64,000 bases of DNA from Archegozetes longisetosus (GCA_018873245.2 JAEMBT020000006.1:3939855-4003854), one strand, 5' to 3'; shown: positions 21,699 to 33,525, counted from the stretch's first letter. Notes: generated from the letters alone by a model not told the origin. A program made the numbers and translations.

Positions 21699-22546
21699 CC
21701 CTTCGTCACAACTTAATTTCCGAAAACATAACTGTGGGGTAAAATGTTACTCCACGTTTTCCACGCTTTATATCTGTTCTAGGTTAACCTGATGCTTTGA
21801 TAATCAGAGTTAGTCCTTCTTTTCGAAATTTTAATTTTCTAATTAACTAATTTCTAGTTATTATCTGCTACAGCATCATAAGTGGTTCAAGTTGCTAGTG
21901 GCGACACATATAGTAAACACGAAACACTGCAATGTTAGGCATCGTCCATTAATAACGTTACGCCAAAATGACCTTTTTATTCAGACCCCTACCCCATGTT
22001 ACGCTGTAGTTCGCAAGGCTTTAACACAACCCCACCCCCTAGATGGAACTCTACATTTTTTCAAACATTTAGTTTATGAGTATTTCGCACACAACACGAA
22101 AATAATGCGAAATTTGATCTAATTTTATTATAAGAACATCACTATTACTGAGAATAATCCAATAAATTTAACTTAATAATTATTTAATTGTGATTTTTTA
22201 TGCAATAAAACTAAGTGGAAGAACGTAACGTTCACATGTCTTCAAACACTACGCCCCTCACGTTACAAATTTTTACATTTAGCTCTTGGTACCCTCTACC
22301 CCCTTCAGCGTGACGTTCTTAATGAACGATACCTTGGGGCAAATTTCTGTCTTCAGAAAGATGTGTTACCAGAAAATTTTTTTAAAACAAATTTATAAGT
22401 CTAAGTTAATCAGGTTTTGTCATTAAAAGTCAGATTGATGACTGAGGAATGCCTAAATTCCCAAGAAATTACTTCATTTTGTTGATTTTAGCGAGATTTT
22501 TAAAGTAAAACTTGGTAATATTTTACCCCACAGTTTTGACAAAGGG
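21699..22546. mobile_element. PiggyBac-type MITE (with a nested MITE)
   Basis: The left end is TTAA|CCCTTCGTCA and the right end (complement) is CCCTTTGTCA next to TTGA, a mutated TTAA. Both ends share ACTGTGGGGTAAAATRTTAC a little further in; the left arm has about 22 extra bases between the two blocks. CCC termini and TTAA targets are the piggyBac signature. No transposase. A second MITE occupies 21938-22333, leaving about 450 bp of original element. Confidence 0.78.
21938..22333. mobile_element. MITE with ATCGTYCATTAA ends, nested
   Basis: Inverted ends GGCATCGTCCATTAATAACG (left) and GGTATCGTTCATTAAGAACG (right, complement), followed in both arms by TYACGC. The element is about 396 bp and non-coding; the short open frame across its left part is not a gene. 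Flanks are TA on the left and TT on the right, so a TA target (Tc1/mariner type) is likely but unproven. Confidence 0.65.
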
Positions 22547-23689
22547 TTGATAGTATTATGTGCTTTATGTACAGTATGTTTTGTATTGCATAGTATTGCA
22601 TCAGGAGTCACATAACTCTCTTTTTGTTTATATTGATTAAATTGTTCATTAATAAATGTTTTTAAATGTTTAATATTGTTAGTAATAAATTGATTAAATT
22701 GAGGTTTAGTTAAAACTTAAACTTTATTTTAATATAAGCGTAAGTTTGAATGTGTTTTTCTCTTTATCATTCAATAAGCGATAACCGGTTATTACCCGTT
22801 CTTATTCATACTAGATAGGCCAAAAGTCACTTGACAATTTCAGTGGTCGATAACTTTTGAATGAGTGAATATTTTTAAAAATATTTCGTAGGCGAACCTC
22901 TGCATAGAAGTTTTGTTAGGTGTAAAAATCGGCATATGTCTATAGTTGAAAAATGGTTAAATACAACACTCAAGAGTGCATTCTTAATGTTCGCGAGTTT
23001 TATATTGTAAGGAATTTTTACTTACTATCTTCTACAATCTTAGCCTCACCCTCTCGCAGGCGTTCAGAAATCACAAGCGGGGACCTGACATGGTCAGGCT
23101 TAGTCATTCAAAAGTCTTTCCACTCCCAGCTATTTCCAAACAAAAGTAACTCTTCTTTCTCTACTACTGGTTAAAACTTACTAAGTCACTACCTAAATCT
23201 TGGGAGAAAATCTTCCTATAAGAGTGATTGACAGATAATTCTCAGTCTTTTATCTCATATTGACATGTCAGTCGATACTGACCTCTTCTAACATTTCATA
23301 ATAAAACGAATTGTTCACACAAATAAGATCAAAAGTTTATTAAATACAAAAATTAATATTTTAGTTATACATCTTTCTTTGTCTAAACAAAAAAAGTCCC
23401 TCTGCTCGTGACCTTACTTTTTAGGATTTTTAAGAGAGAGCGAGAGGAGGGCCCGAGCTCCCAAACTTTTCTCATCCCATTTTTGACTTCTTTTCATGTC
23501 CACTCCCCCTTCACCTCTCCTATGTTTTCACACCTTTTATTTTTCAATAAGACGTCATAAAGTTTCTAGGCATGACAATATTATCAAATAAAATATCTCC
23601 TGTAGCTACAACAGTTGTGTTATTGTTACGAAATTGTGTTGTGCCACGATTTTATGCTGCAACATGTTAAATAAATGTATCATTTCAGT
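22547..23689. other. Intergenic, pyrimidine-rich patches
   Basis: No gene supported. Two less AT-rich patches (about 23040-23180 and 23395-23530) are CT-rich and look like pieces of an unidentified repeat. Neither has a clear end or an open frame with recognisable content. Confidence 0.4.
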
Positions 23690-24010
23690 TCATAGAAGTT
23701 CTTAAAAACTATTTAGAGTCAGAGATGATTCAAGCAAACAAGAAATAATGGTTCTTATTGAGAAATTCGGAAAACAGGTATTGTGGCTGATGCTGAACAA
23801 AGTGGTCGACCCACTATCACGACTGAATAGAATGTAATTCCAAGAGTATTAACGAACTGAAGACAGCCATTACACACAAGCTTGGATAGATCAATAAAGA
23901 ATTGTTACACTCTGTCTTCGATAATTTTGCAAAAAGAATGCGTCATGTAATAACTGCAGAAGGAGCTCACATTGAAAACATTGTCATTGCCATATGCAAA
24001 TCGCCCATTA
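23690..24010 (+). pseudogene. Mariner/Tc1-type transposase scrap
   Basis: A plus-strand frame reads TGIVADAEQSGRPTITTE, matching the linker between the two helix-turn-helix domains of mariner/Tc1 transposases (G.V.D...SGRP). After stops and a large internal deletion, FAKRMRHVITAEGAHIENI resembles the C-terminal end of such enzymes. The catalytic domain is missing. Only a fragment remains and no terminal repeats were found. Confidence 0.55.
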
Positions 24011-24544
24011 TTGTAATCTTAAATAAAGATAGAAATTTGATAATCTATCGATGCATTCAATGTTATTACAAATTAAAAATGTCAAGTGACCTTTGGCCCA
24101 TCCTGTAAAAGCTATGACTTCATTGCAATTAGATAGAACTAATTCACGTGAATTTAATACCATTAACTTTTTATTTCCTAAGCGCTCGTCAAAACAGATT
24201 TTCGAGTGAATAACTAATAGTGTTGGAAAATTTCTAAAAATTACATTTTCACGAAAAACTTTCAAGAAAATTTCTAGAATTATTTCTTGGGCATAGAAAG
24301 TTTCTTCCCATTGAAATATAATGAACCTCAGATGAAATAGCAGAATGCTTTAATAGCTGCTTTCAAGTCCTTAGAACAAGATCATATAAGTGTTTTTAAA
24401 GACAAAATAACTTCAAAAACTAAATTATATCGCAAACTGGAAAAATTTCATTTAAATAGTGATTACTATTTGATAATCATCTGAGGGATAGATAGGGATT
24501 TTATCCATTTTATTCAGTTTTATTGACGGGGATGATCTTGCCTA

Positions 24545-25097
24545 CCCGGGGCCTTGAAAAAGGCCGTTTTGGCGCCGTATACCCCAGTGACCTGCGGGGA
24601 AGTTCTTGAGTAACTGAATCATCTCTGCGAACAGGTCAGCGCCGCGACATTTAATGTCGCGTTGCCAAAGATATTCGCAGAGATGGTTGCCCAAGACTTA
24701 TTTAGAAACGCCACCTCATCATATACGGCGCTTCATGGCACGCTAGGACGCCTCAACTCTTTGAATAATGGCCCAGGTGTCAAGGTGGACAAAGTGGCAA
24801 GAGTGATTAGCCGTTAGGTGCTGGAAGCCTAGGGCGTCAAGTCCACTATAAGACCTCCAGCAGTCCGTAATAACCGTCGTCCCTGCTTCGATATGTCGAC
24901 CAATGATGGCCAACAATGTCTTAGCGTCTCAACGGTTACCCTTACACACCTCGATTCTAAATTCCCCGTGTGAACATCGATGATGCCAAGCACTCAGGTT
25001 TCCTGGACAAGTCGCCCGCGGTTATATTTTCGGCGGCCGATCATGATCTCGTCGACCTCGACCACCAAACCTGCGCCACCTATCTTCCCCTCATTCA
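24545..25097 (-). pseudogene. Merlin (IS1595/ISXO2-like) transposase, C-terminal half
   Basis: This block is clearly more GC-rich than its surroundings. The minus strand reads VNEGKIGGAGLVVEVDEIMI then GRRKYNRGR (first Asp), TTVITDCWRSYSGL (second Asp), LTANHSCHF, then QRVEASWRAMKRR (Glu) and a tail with LFAEMIQLLKNFPAGHW. This is the DDE domain of the ISXO2/Merlin family, whose enzymes move eukaryotic Merlin elements. An in-frame TGA replaces Trp after RGRLVQET, and a frameshift lies near 24955. It joins exactly to the N-terminal half at 29955 once the inserted hAT and one target copy are removed. Confidence 0.87.
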
Positions 25098-25105
25098 CCC
25101 GAGAC
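25098..25105. repeat. Target-site duplication of hAT, left
   Basis: CCCGAGAC, repeated exactly at 29947-29954. Eight base pairs is the hAT duplication length. It lies within the Merlin coding frame (codons of ...ESRV...). Confidence 0.88.
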
Positions 25106-25246
25106 TAGCGTTGGAAAAAAACAAGATCTTTGGAAAATGTTTTAAAGTATTAACTCTATTGACTTAAATATAATCGAATTAATTTCTATTTCTTGAAAGA
25201 AAAAATATAAAATACAGAGCTCCAAATTCATCAAAAAGAATTTGTT

Positions 25247-25414
25247 TTATATCCATTGGACATATTTGCATGTTTTTATTAAATGTGATTTAATCCTATT
25301 TGTGGCATTTGACAATAATCTTAAACAAAATGCAAATTTAACTCCTTTATTATCGACACATTCAACATAGTTTTTAACTTTAGATTTCGGCCGACCTCTT
25401 TTAACGGACAACAT
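25247..25414 (-). pseudogene. hAT BED-finger N-terminal fragment
   Basis: A 55-residue minus-strand frame starting MLSVKRGRPKSKVKNYVE has an AT-hook-like RGRPK and then a BED zinc-finger-like pattern (FAFCLRLLSNATNRIKSHL, then IKTC). The first metal-binding Cys expected in C-x2-C is Phe27. BED fingers bind DNA at hAT ends; the catalytic and dimerisation regions are absent. It ends at a stop at 25247. It may be the leftover of an internally deleted hAT transposase. Confidence 0.6.
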
Positions 25415-26276
25415 TTTAATGAATTTAATATATTAAAAATACTGTGAAGACGAAGTTCAAAATTTTACAAAGAGATTTTTATTTAAGATTTAAAATAGAG
25501 TTACTAATAGAAGTTTCGCGAGAGTATACAAATCAAAGAGTTACTTTTTGGCAAGTGGTTCTATGCACTTGAAATTGAATGCCCTTTCCCTTTTTGTTTA
25601 CGCTCCCTTTATATAAAATTGGTCTAAATTCGAGAAATTTCTAATGTCCCACATTTATGCATTGTGGGTCATCCCTTTTGAGTTAGTGCTCATTATTTAG
25701 GTCAGTTTTAGTAAACAACTGCGAGTAGGGTCACTCTGACACAGATAGAGCGCTAATAAGATCAAATGTTAGTGACACATAATGCTAATAAAAGAAAATT
25801 ATGATAGAAAACAAGATAAGTAAAATAAGCATTACAATACCATGAATTTAATTAACCCTTTACATACCATTGTTCCGTTTTAGGAACACATACTTCAGAA
25901 ATTTTTTATAAACGAAGTATTTTATACATAGTTCAAAAATGCAACCGATATTTAACTTATATAAATATCAAATTACACTAAAATTTTCAATTTTCTAATG
26001 TTTATATTTAGCGAGTAATACAAAAACAAAGACAAGCAAAAATACTACATTTTATTACATAAAAAGTAAATTAAATTTATTAATATTTAACTTTTAAAAT
26101 CTATAACACCAAATGCTTAATTTTAATATATAAGAGTAATACTAATTTTAACTATAAGTTCAACTTAAATTAAAAGTGATTAAGAAAATTTTAAAGGTAT
26201 GTAATGATGTTCCGTTTTAGGAACATTGGTATGTTAAATGAAGATTTTGTTTAAGTTTCTAATATGTGTTTTAAAG

Positions 26277-27929
26277 ATGCCTAAAAGGTATTTAACAGTT
26301 GAAGAGATAAAATCACAACTAGAAGAGAGTCATTCTGATTGTGAAGAAGTAGATTTATAATATTGCCGCCAGATAAAGATGCCAATGACACTGACGAGGA
26401 ACATATAAACGAAGAAAACTTAGGATCGATAATACCTGAAGATGTCTGCGGCGAGATTGAAGTTTTTAGAAAGAAGAGAGAAAGTTTAAAAACTACTAAA
26501 GTTTCAAAGAAGTTGAAGAAAACAATTCCTAAATGGAGGAAAAAAGCAATTTTTGATAAAGTTTTGCAGAATAACGATCCGAAATTAATTTCGAATGATT
26601 TTCCTGAATTATTGAATGAGCATCCTATTGATATTTTCTTTAAAATGATGCCTTTGGAATATATCTCAAAGCTTTCAGAAATGTCAAACCTTTATTTAAA
26701 TCAAAAGAATGATAATTTACAAGTTTCTGATCATGAGATTCTGCAATTTTTTGGCATTTTGTTACTAAGCGGTTATAATCGCTTGCCTGAAGAAAAGTTA
26801 TACTGGAGTACCACTGATGACATTTCAGTTCCAATCATCCGAAAAGTTATGTCACGAAATAGATTAGAAAAAATAAAAGATTTTTTCACATCGTCGACAA
26901 TGCAAAAATCGACACTTCTAACAAACTTGCAAAGATCGAACCTTTTTATGAAGAATTGAATAAAAATTTTCAACAATTTGGAATTTTTCATAAAAGCTTA
27001 TGTATTGACGAATTGATGGTTCCTTATTATGGACATCATTCGTGTAAAATGTTCATAAAAGGAAAGCCAATAAGATTTGGATACAAAGTGTGGATGCTCT
27101 GCTCTTCAAATGGATATCCTTACAATATGAAAATATATGCCGGAAAAGATAGCTCAGAGAATAGACCTCTTGGATCAAAAGTTGTTAAACGTTAGTTAAA
27201 AGTTGTTAGTGCACCTGAAGAACACGAAGTTTATTTCGATAATTTCTTTAATTCTTATAATTTACTAAAAGAATTATCATAAACTGGATTTAAGGCTACC
27301 GGAACTGTTCGTAAGAATCGAATTGCCGAATGCCCCCTAAGTTTTAATTTTACAAAAAGAGGAGAATTTGATTTTCGAAGCGATGGAAAAGTTTACTTCA
27401 ATTCATGGAATGACAATAGCATTGTGACAATCGGATCAAATTTCCAACACATGAACCAATTGGCAATGCAAAACGGTTCTCACGATCAGAAAAGAAGAAA
27501 ATTGACATTAATCAACCTTTTTTGATCAAAAAATACAATGAGGGGATGGGAGGTGTCGATCTTTTAGATCAAATGCTAGGATCTTATAAACCAAAATTAA
27601 GAACCAAAAAATGGTGGTGGAATTTTTTCGCTAATGGCCTCAATTTAGCAGTAATATGCAGTTGGAGATTACATTTTGAAATACATAAAAATACGCGATT
27701 TTCGATGTCTCATATAGAATTTCTTCGAAATGTCACACAATGTCTTCTATTAATGAATTTCAAACCAAAAGCTCTGACAGGACCTAAAACTCGCATGCCT
27801 AATGAATGTCGTAAATCTGACAATCATATTTTGGTAAAGACAAGTCAAGGGAGATGTGCTTTTTGTAGTAAAAATACAAATAATAAGTGTCAACAGTGCG
27901 ATAAAAGATTACATCAAAAATGTGGTTGA
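26277..27929 (+). pseudogene. PiggyBac transposase, broken
   Basis: It starts at ATG 26277 (MPKRYLTVEEIKSQLEESHS) and shifts frame near 26358. The frame then runs 26363-26959, shifts again near 26885 (HIVDNAKIDTSNKL), and continues through a TAG at 27193, a TAA near 27280 and another shift near 27520. DDE_Tnp_1_7 hallmarks are all visible: LCIDELMVPYYGHH (Asp 1), VYFDNFFNSY (Asp 2), YNEGMGGVDLLDQMLGSY (Asp 3), then a Cys-rich end (RCAFCSKNTNNKCQQCDKRL). The stop at 27929 lies inside the Foldback-like insertion. Beyond that insertion (29473) the frame would continue FPEYHNIQPSTSA and stop, the likely native tail. Three catalytic Asp remain, but two stops and three frameshifts make it dead. Confidence 0.9.
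27916..27923. repeat. Target-site duplication of Foldback-like element, left
   Basis: AAAAATGT, repeated exactly at 29465-29472. It falls in the Cys-rich C-terminal coding region of the piggyBac transposase. Confidence 0.85.
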
Positions 27930-29464
27930 ACTAGACTTTACGTGGCCGGAGATTTTCGACATAAACGTTGTATATAAATAATCTATAACTCAAACTGAGT
28001 TCAAATATATAAATTTTATTCACCACAAATGACCAGAACACCGGTAAAAAAATCCCGAAAAATCGACTAGACTTTACGTGGCCACAGATTTTCGACATAA
28101 GATTTTTATATAAAGAAACTACAACTCATACAGAGTTCAACTTTGTAAATTGTATTCACCGCAAATGACCAGAACATCAATAATAAAATTCCCGAAAATT
28201 CGACTAGACTTTACGTAACCACAGATTTTTGATATAAGCTTTTTATATAAAGAAACTACAACTCAAGCTGAGTTCAAATATGCAAATTTCATTTGCCGCA
28301 AATGATTAGAACATTGGTAAAAAAATTCCGAATAATCTAGTATATAGAAAATTACCGTAAGATAAATTTATGGAATCATGTTTCAACTCAAACCGATTGA
28401 AAGCAGCAGAATTTCATTGTTCTGATAATATATTTTGATGAAGCTTCAACAAATAAAAAAATATTGAAAAAATGAGAGAACCAAGATCCTACGGGACTTT
28501 GTCTAAAATAGTACGTCGTTAAACATATATATTTTGAATAAGGTCTTGACAAAGACAAAAAAATATGAAATGAAGTAGCGTTAATAATATAAAGTGCAAA
28601 ACTAGATCTGTATAGTTTCACGATCACAAGATCCCGGAACCGTTTTCTTGCGGTAATGGCGGAATATGGCTTATAAATATAAACTTAGTTAAAGATCTTG
28701 GCTAATGAACGTACCGTCAGGCCTAAATATGTTATTGGAAGCGCAATAGGGGATGCACTGAGCATCGCTCAGACGATGCTCAGTTGGTTCAATAAGACAA
28801 GCGGTTCGGCTTAGCATGTTAAAAGCTGATTGGAAATTCTCCGTGTCGGGTCAAAGTAACCCAGCTAAAATAAGCCAGCAAAAATAGCATCTCAATAATA
28901 ACTATTATAGGGGTTTTAAAAGTCAATTAATAATTTATTACTTACAATAGCAGTATAAATCTATATTAAGCGAGGAATTTCACATATGGCTTGGTTTGAG
29001 TTGAAACTTGATTCCATAAATTTATCTTACGGTAATTTTCTATATACTAGATTATTCGGAATTTTTTTACCAATGTTCTAATCATTTGCGGCAAATGAAA
29101 TTTGCATATTTGAACTCAGCTTGAGTTGTAGTTTCTTTATATAAAAATCTTATGTCGAAAATCTGTGGCCACGTAAAGTCTAGTCGAATTTTCGGGAATT
29201 TTTTTATTGATGTTCTGGTCATTTGCGGTGAATACAATTTACATAGATGAACTCTGTATGAGTTATAGATTATTTGTATATGAAATTTATCTATGGATTC
29301 TCTGGCCACGTAAAGTCCAGTCGAATTTTCGGAAATTTTTTTACCGATGTTCTAGTCATTTGCGGTGAATAAAACTTATATGTCTGATATCAGCCTAAGC
29401 TATAGTCTATTTATATACAAAGTTTATGTCGAAAATCTCTGGCCACGCAAAGTCTAGTTCAACC
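27924..29464. mobile_element. Foldback-like element with tandem repeats in both long arms
   Basis: The element is 1,541 bp. Two inverted arms of about 471 bp (27924-28394 and 28993-29464) begin GGTTGAACTAGACTTT. Each arm holds three tandem ~136-bp units that start CTAGACTTTACGTGGCC (left arm: 27931, 28067, 28204) and a unique inner part ending at GGTTTGAG. The 598-bp loop has no convincing gene. An exact 8-bp duplication flanks it. Long inverted arms built of tandem repeats are the Foldback/Galileo layout; the superfamily is not assigned. Confidence 0.88.
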
Positions 29465-29954
29465 AAAAATGTTTCCCAGAATACCATAACATTCAACCTT
29501 CAACTTCTGCTTAAAATTAAAAATTATTATATACTAATTTTACTAATAATAACCTTTAATGACTAATAATCTTAATTTGTTATATATTTCTAGCTTAAAA
29601 TAAAAGAATATTGAATAAGTTATATTTTGATAAAAGTTCACATAACATACCAATGTTCCTTAAACGGAACATCTCAAAAACGTCACTTCCGGTCCTCTAA
29701 AAATTTTGAATTTTTAGAATTACCTAAATTATATCACTAGTAATTGTGCTCTAAAATTTCATTCAATTCTGATTACGGGAACAGGTCGTGGTCTGTAAAG
29801 GGTTAAGTTTATTGAAAGGATGTTTTCTGCATAAACTTGTTTTCATTTATAGATGGCATTTGAATTCAAAACATTATTCTAAAACAATTTATAACACTGT
29901 TTTAAAACATTGTTTTAAACCATTTAAAACAACCTTTTCAACGCTACCCGAGAC

Positions 29955-30350
29955 TCCATCCACCTTACATATGTCTCCCGGCAGATCTCATACCAGCGAG
30001 CGACGGTATTGCGTGACAATTCACCATCGCCCATTTTAGCCTCACGAATCGCATCCCCATAAGAGAAGCGATTGACGGAACAGTAAATGAGAAGTGCCTA
30101 CCCTAAGGGCACATGCGACTCCTCAAATACTGTCCCGCTCGTGAGAGAGATCTGCTTGGAGCATTTATGACATATCCAGCGCATGCCAGGGGTGTCCGCT
30201 TGCTTGCTCGAAAGTGTCATATTTCTACGACACTTCGAGCAATTGCGAATCTCGGGCAAAAGCCCGACTCGCTGACACTAGTGCAGGTATAGTTCTGGAT
30301 CGTCTACATCACATTCCCGAACTAATCTTCTAATATTAGATGAGCTGTCT
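29955..30350 (-). pseudogene. Merlin (IS1595/ISXO2-like) transposase, N-terminal half
   Basis: The minus strand reads a zinc ribbon (NCSKCRRNMTL then RWICHKCSKQISL), TSGTVFEESHVPL, an in-frame stop, then ALLIYCSVNRFSYGDAIREA and NTVARWYEICRETYVRWMES. This is the N-terminal zinc ribbon plus helix-turn-helix of ISXO2/Merlin transposases. A second stop lies upstream of the ribbon. The block is GC-rich like its other half at 24545-25097, and the two were one gene before the hAT insertion. Terminal repeats of Merlin were not located on either side. Confidence 0.85.
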
Positions 30351-33300
30351 ATCTTTCCCGAAATCTATGAAAAATTAACAGCTGTTGCCGTGGTTCGTGC
30401 GCCCTATCGGCGCCAATGGGTGCAACCTGACTTAACCTATTAAATTAATGGTATTGATAATAAATAATTCCAAAAACACTAAAGAAAATTCAAAATTTTG
30501 AGCGCGAGATTAAAAAAAATTGGGGTTATCATATCTCCCGAAGTATTAATTTCCGACATCTGGGAGCACCGAAAATGGACTCCTCGACCCCGAAAACCCC
30601 AGAACTAATGAGTTTTATGACGATCCTAAACCGGACCGAAACTATACTATACCCATCATCTGTAATCTTTAAAATAATCATAAAAGGTAAGCTAGTGAAT
30701 TTGAATAGCAATTAATGAGTGAATAATTTCTAATATACATTATTTGCGATTACTTAATTTTGTTATAATAGGAATACATATTATGTTACGAGTGGTTCGT
30801 ACTGTCCAATATTTCCACAGAGATGAAAATTTCTCGACTTTTTAAGAGAAATTACCTTTATAGCAAGTTTCTAGAAAATATCTTGGGGAAATTTCTTATA
30901 AACTTTTCTTTTACAACATTAATAATTACAAAGTACCTAAACAACTTCTTTTTACTCTGAACAACATGAACTTTTGATAACCTTGCTGACTATGATCAGT
31001 AGATTTTTAAGAGTTATAGTCTCCAGAGATTTTAAATCATTGAAATTTTGTGTAAGAATTAAGAAATCTTTAATAGCTTTTCAACAGATCATCGCCTTCG
31101 AGCTAAATATAAATATATTACGGTTAATAAGGATTGAAAATTGCACAAGTGAAAGTAAACTTTGTATCCATAAAAAGCCCTTTCCAAATAAAATTCTGTC
31201 TATGACTCGATCTTAAGTTTGAATTTTGATTGGATGATCTTGTGCCTAATCGTTCAACCAGTGTTCATCTTTACTTTTTATTTCATCAGTATTGCTAAAA
31301 TTTACGATATTAAAAATTCATTATCTATCTAATAGATCTCATTAATCATTTTCAATATACAAATTATTAGAGATAGCAAGTTTGCGACTTTCCTATTTTT
31401 TATCTTTTATTTAATTGACCAATAGCTTATTCCCATTAGATGAGTAGGTTTAGGCATTTTGCATAATCATAACCATTTTGAGTTAGAACTTAGCTCCTTA
31501 CAACTTATTCCAGGATGTCTGGAGAAAATCATTTGGCTTTTAAATGCACGGGTTAACCTTCGAGAGTGCCAGTATCTCGTTTAACAATGAATTTATGCGG
31601 CATCTTTCTGGTTCAACCACTTAAGTATCTTCAAATGATTAACCATTATAAAATGCAATAATCACAGACTCTGGGCAATTCTGGAGGTTTGGCAACCGAA
31701 AATATTGCTTTAGTTATCTAATTGACCTAACTCTCCAAGCTATAATATCATATTTGCTTCTGTATCCAGTTTGGCTATTAGATTACTACCAGTTTACTAT
31801 TTTGAAAATTTTATAACTTTGATTGTTTTATAGATCGATTTCTCCAAAAACTGAATGAATACAGAATTTCAGATTCTCTCTTATGTCTAGGTCATACAAT
31901 GAATTTCGATTAAAAATGTGCGAAACTTGATGAATATATTGGAAATTGAGTCACCAATCAATGTACAATACCAATTTTGATGTTACTAAAGTTGACTGGG
32001 ATTCAATGATGAAAAATTTATAGATTGGTTACAAAAACTATTGGTTTAAAAAACAGCAATAACATCTAAAATAAGCTCCGATAGTATATAAAACCTTAAA
32101 ATTTTAATCAAGTAATATCTTGAACCTTTACAAACTCATTTTAGAATCATTTGCGACTATCACTTGTTTTGTTCTTATGGCAACCACTTTTGGCATTTAC
32201 TTTCTACTGGACTTTTTCTGTGTTCATCTCATTATTGACTTGATTTTGACTTTTTTGTATACATTGAGAAAATATTTTCTTAATATAAATTATTTTATCT
32301 AAAACTTGTAAAAATCTTTTGTTTGACCTGATACACAGTTTTTTAAGTTCTATCTCAAAATAAAAAATTTATAATAAAATACAGTACTAAAATATATTTA
32401 AAGAAAACTAAGTTTTTAAAGAGTAAGAAAAATTAGTTTCCTGTAGTGTCTAGAGCAAATACTATTATAATTAGAGCAAAAGCGGTTGAGTATTCTGATT
32501 CTATGTCAACAAATACATGAGAAAATGTTGATGTTCAAACACTTAATAAATGCGTAACGTTTTTGACGAGCGATATTCTATTTGTCAACGATCGAATATC
32601 AATACAATCTATTTTTAATCACTTTTTCATGTTATTTTCATCGATATCTTCTGTAACAAAGTTGACATTTAGTGACTGAACCCAGTAGTCGCGCCAAAAG
32701 TGATTGAATTAACAGTGATTTATAACTAATATTACTGTTACTGGAGTTGTTTTCCTTTTAAAATATCTGAAAATGTTTGAATAATTCAACAAAAGTTTCT
32801 CCTCTTGTCTAATATTTTGAAAGTTAATATGAAGAAAGAGGTGAATATCCATGAATGAGAAGATTCCGAAGTCTAAAAATTAGAAATAGTCTAAAAATTA
32901 TTTTATTCGCAGTGTAAATCATATTGGCCGAGGTAATTTTTCAGGCTTCAGAAAGTTTGATAATAGAATATGATTGAATTTATTTTTTGGAAAAAGATCG
33001 GAACTGGGTTTTAAATCTGGCTTATTGAACTGATCGAATTTTCTATGAAATTCAAATTGCAGTTATGGTGCTCTCGAATAATTACTATGAAAAATTCTGT
33101 AGTAAATATTTATAAACCATATAACTACACATGAAAATATTTAATTAGTTACGAGCTGTAACAAAAAATTGTTATTTTGGATAAGTATATATATAAAAGG
33201 TTTAGACTAAAATTTTTAGGTTGTTTAGATCGAAACAAATAATGGAATATCTAAAGTAGAGTTAGAATCCTTTATAACATCTCGAGCCATAGGTACAGAC

Positions 33301-33525
33301 AAACCAAGAAAGGAACGCATATGAACTTATATGTAATTCTGATAAGACTTAGAAAAATCTGAAAATTTTATTTTAAAAATCTCACAATACTCATCGATGA
33401 CAAAATAGTCATTGTATTGATATGAGCAAATAATTGAACAAAAGCATGCATTAATCATTATATATTTTGCATACAAGACCACATTTTTTTATTTTATTTT
33501 GAGAATTGAAGCTAAAATTTAAATT
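30351..33525. other. Intergenic, one GC-richer patch
   Basis: Bases 30351-30450 continue the GC-rich Merlin 5' flank. Bases 30520-30680 are another less AT-rich patch without open frames. The rest is AT-rich with no gene, RNA or clear repeat that I can support; several short open frames have low complexity and look random. Confidence 0.45.

Larger units (their letters stand above)
25856..29802 (+). mobile_element. PiggyBac element with TTAA flanks, carrying a Foldback-like insert
   Basis: Perfect TTAA on both sides (25852-25855, 29803-29806). Terminal repeats are CCCTTTACATACCA and, inverted, CCCTTTACAGACCA. Subterminal palindromic motifs TGTTCCGTTTTAGGAACA occur at 25871, near 26208 and, as TGTTCCTTAAACGGAACA, at 29654, as is common in piggyBac ends. 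Length is 3,947 bp, of which 1,541 bp is a later insertion (27924-29464). The original element was thus about 2.4 kb, normal for piggyBac. Confidence 0.92.
25106..29946 (-). mobile_element. hAT element inserted in Merlin, itself split by piggyBac
   Basis: Ends are TAGCGTTGGAAAA (left) and TAGCGTTGAAAAGG (right, complement), a hAT-type terminus, with the 8-bp duplication CCCGAGAC on both sides. Without the 3.95 kb piggyBac insertion, about 890 bp of hAT remains, so it is a deletion derivative. It keeps one short reading frame with a BED-finger-like domain (25247-25414). Confidence 0.85.

Noticed and set aside
24970..25167. 65-codon plus-strand open frame in the GC-rich block
   Set aside because: Antisense to the Merlin DDE domain.
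24571..30414. GGCGCCG inverted pair as the terminal repeats of Merlin
   Set aside because: Coding sequence of the Merlin C-terminus continues left beyond 24571 and no target duplication flanks the pair.
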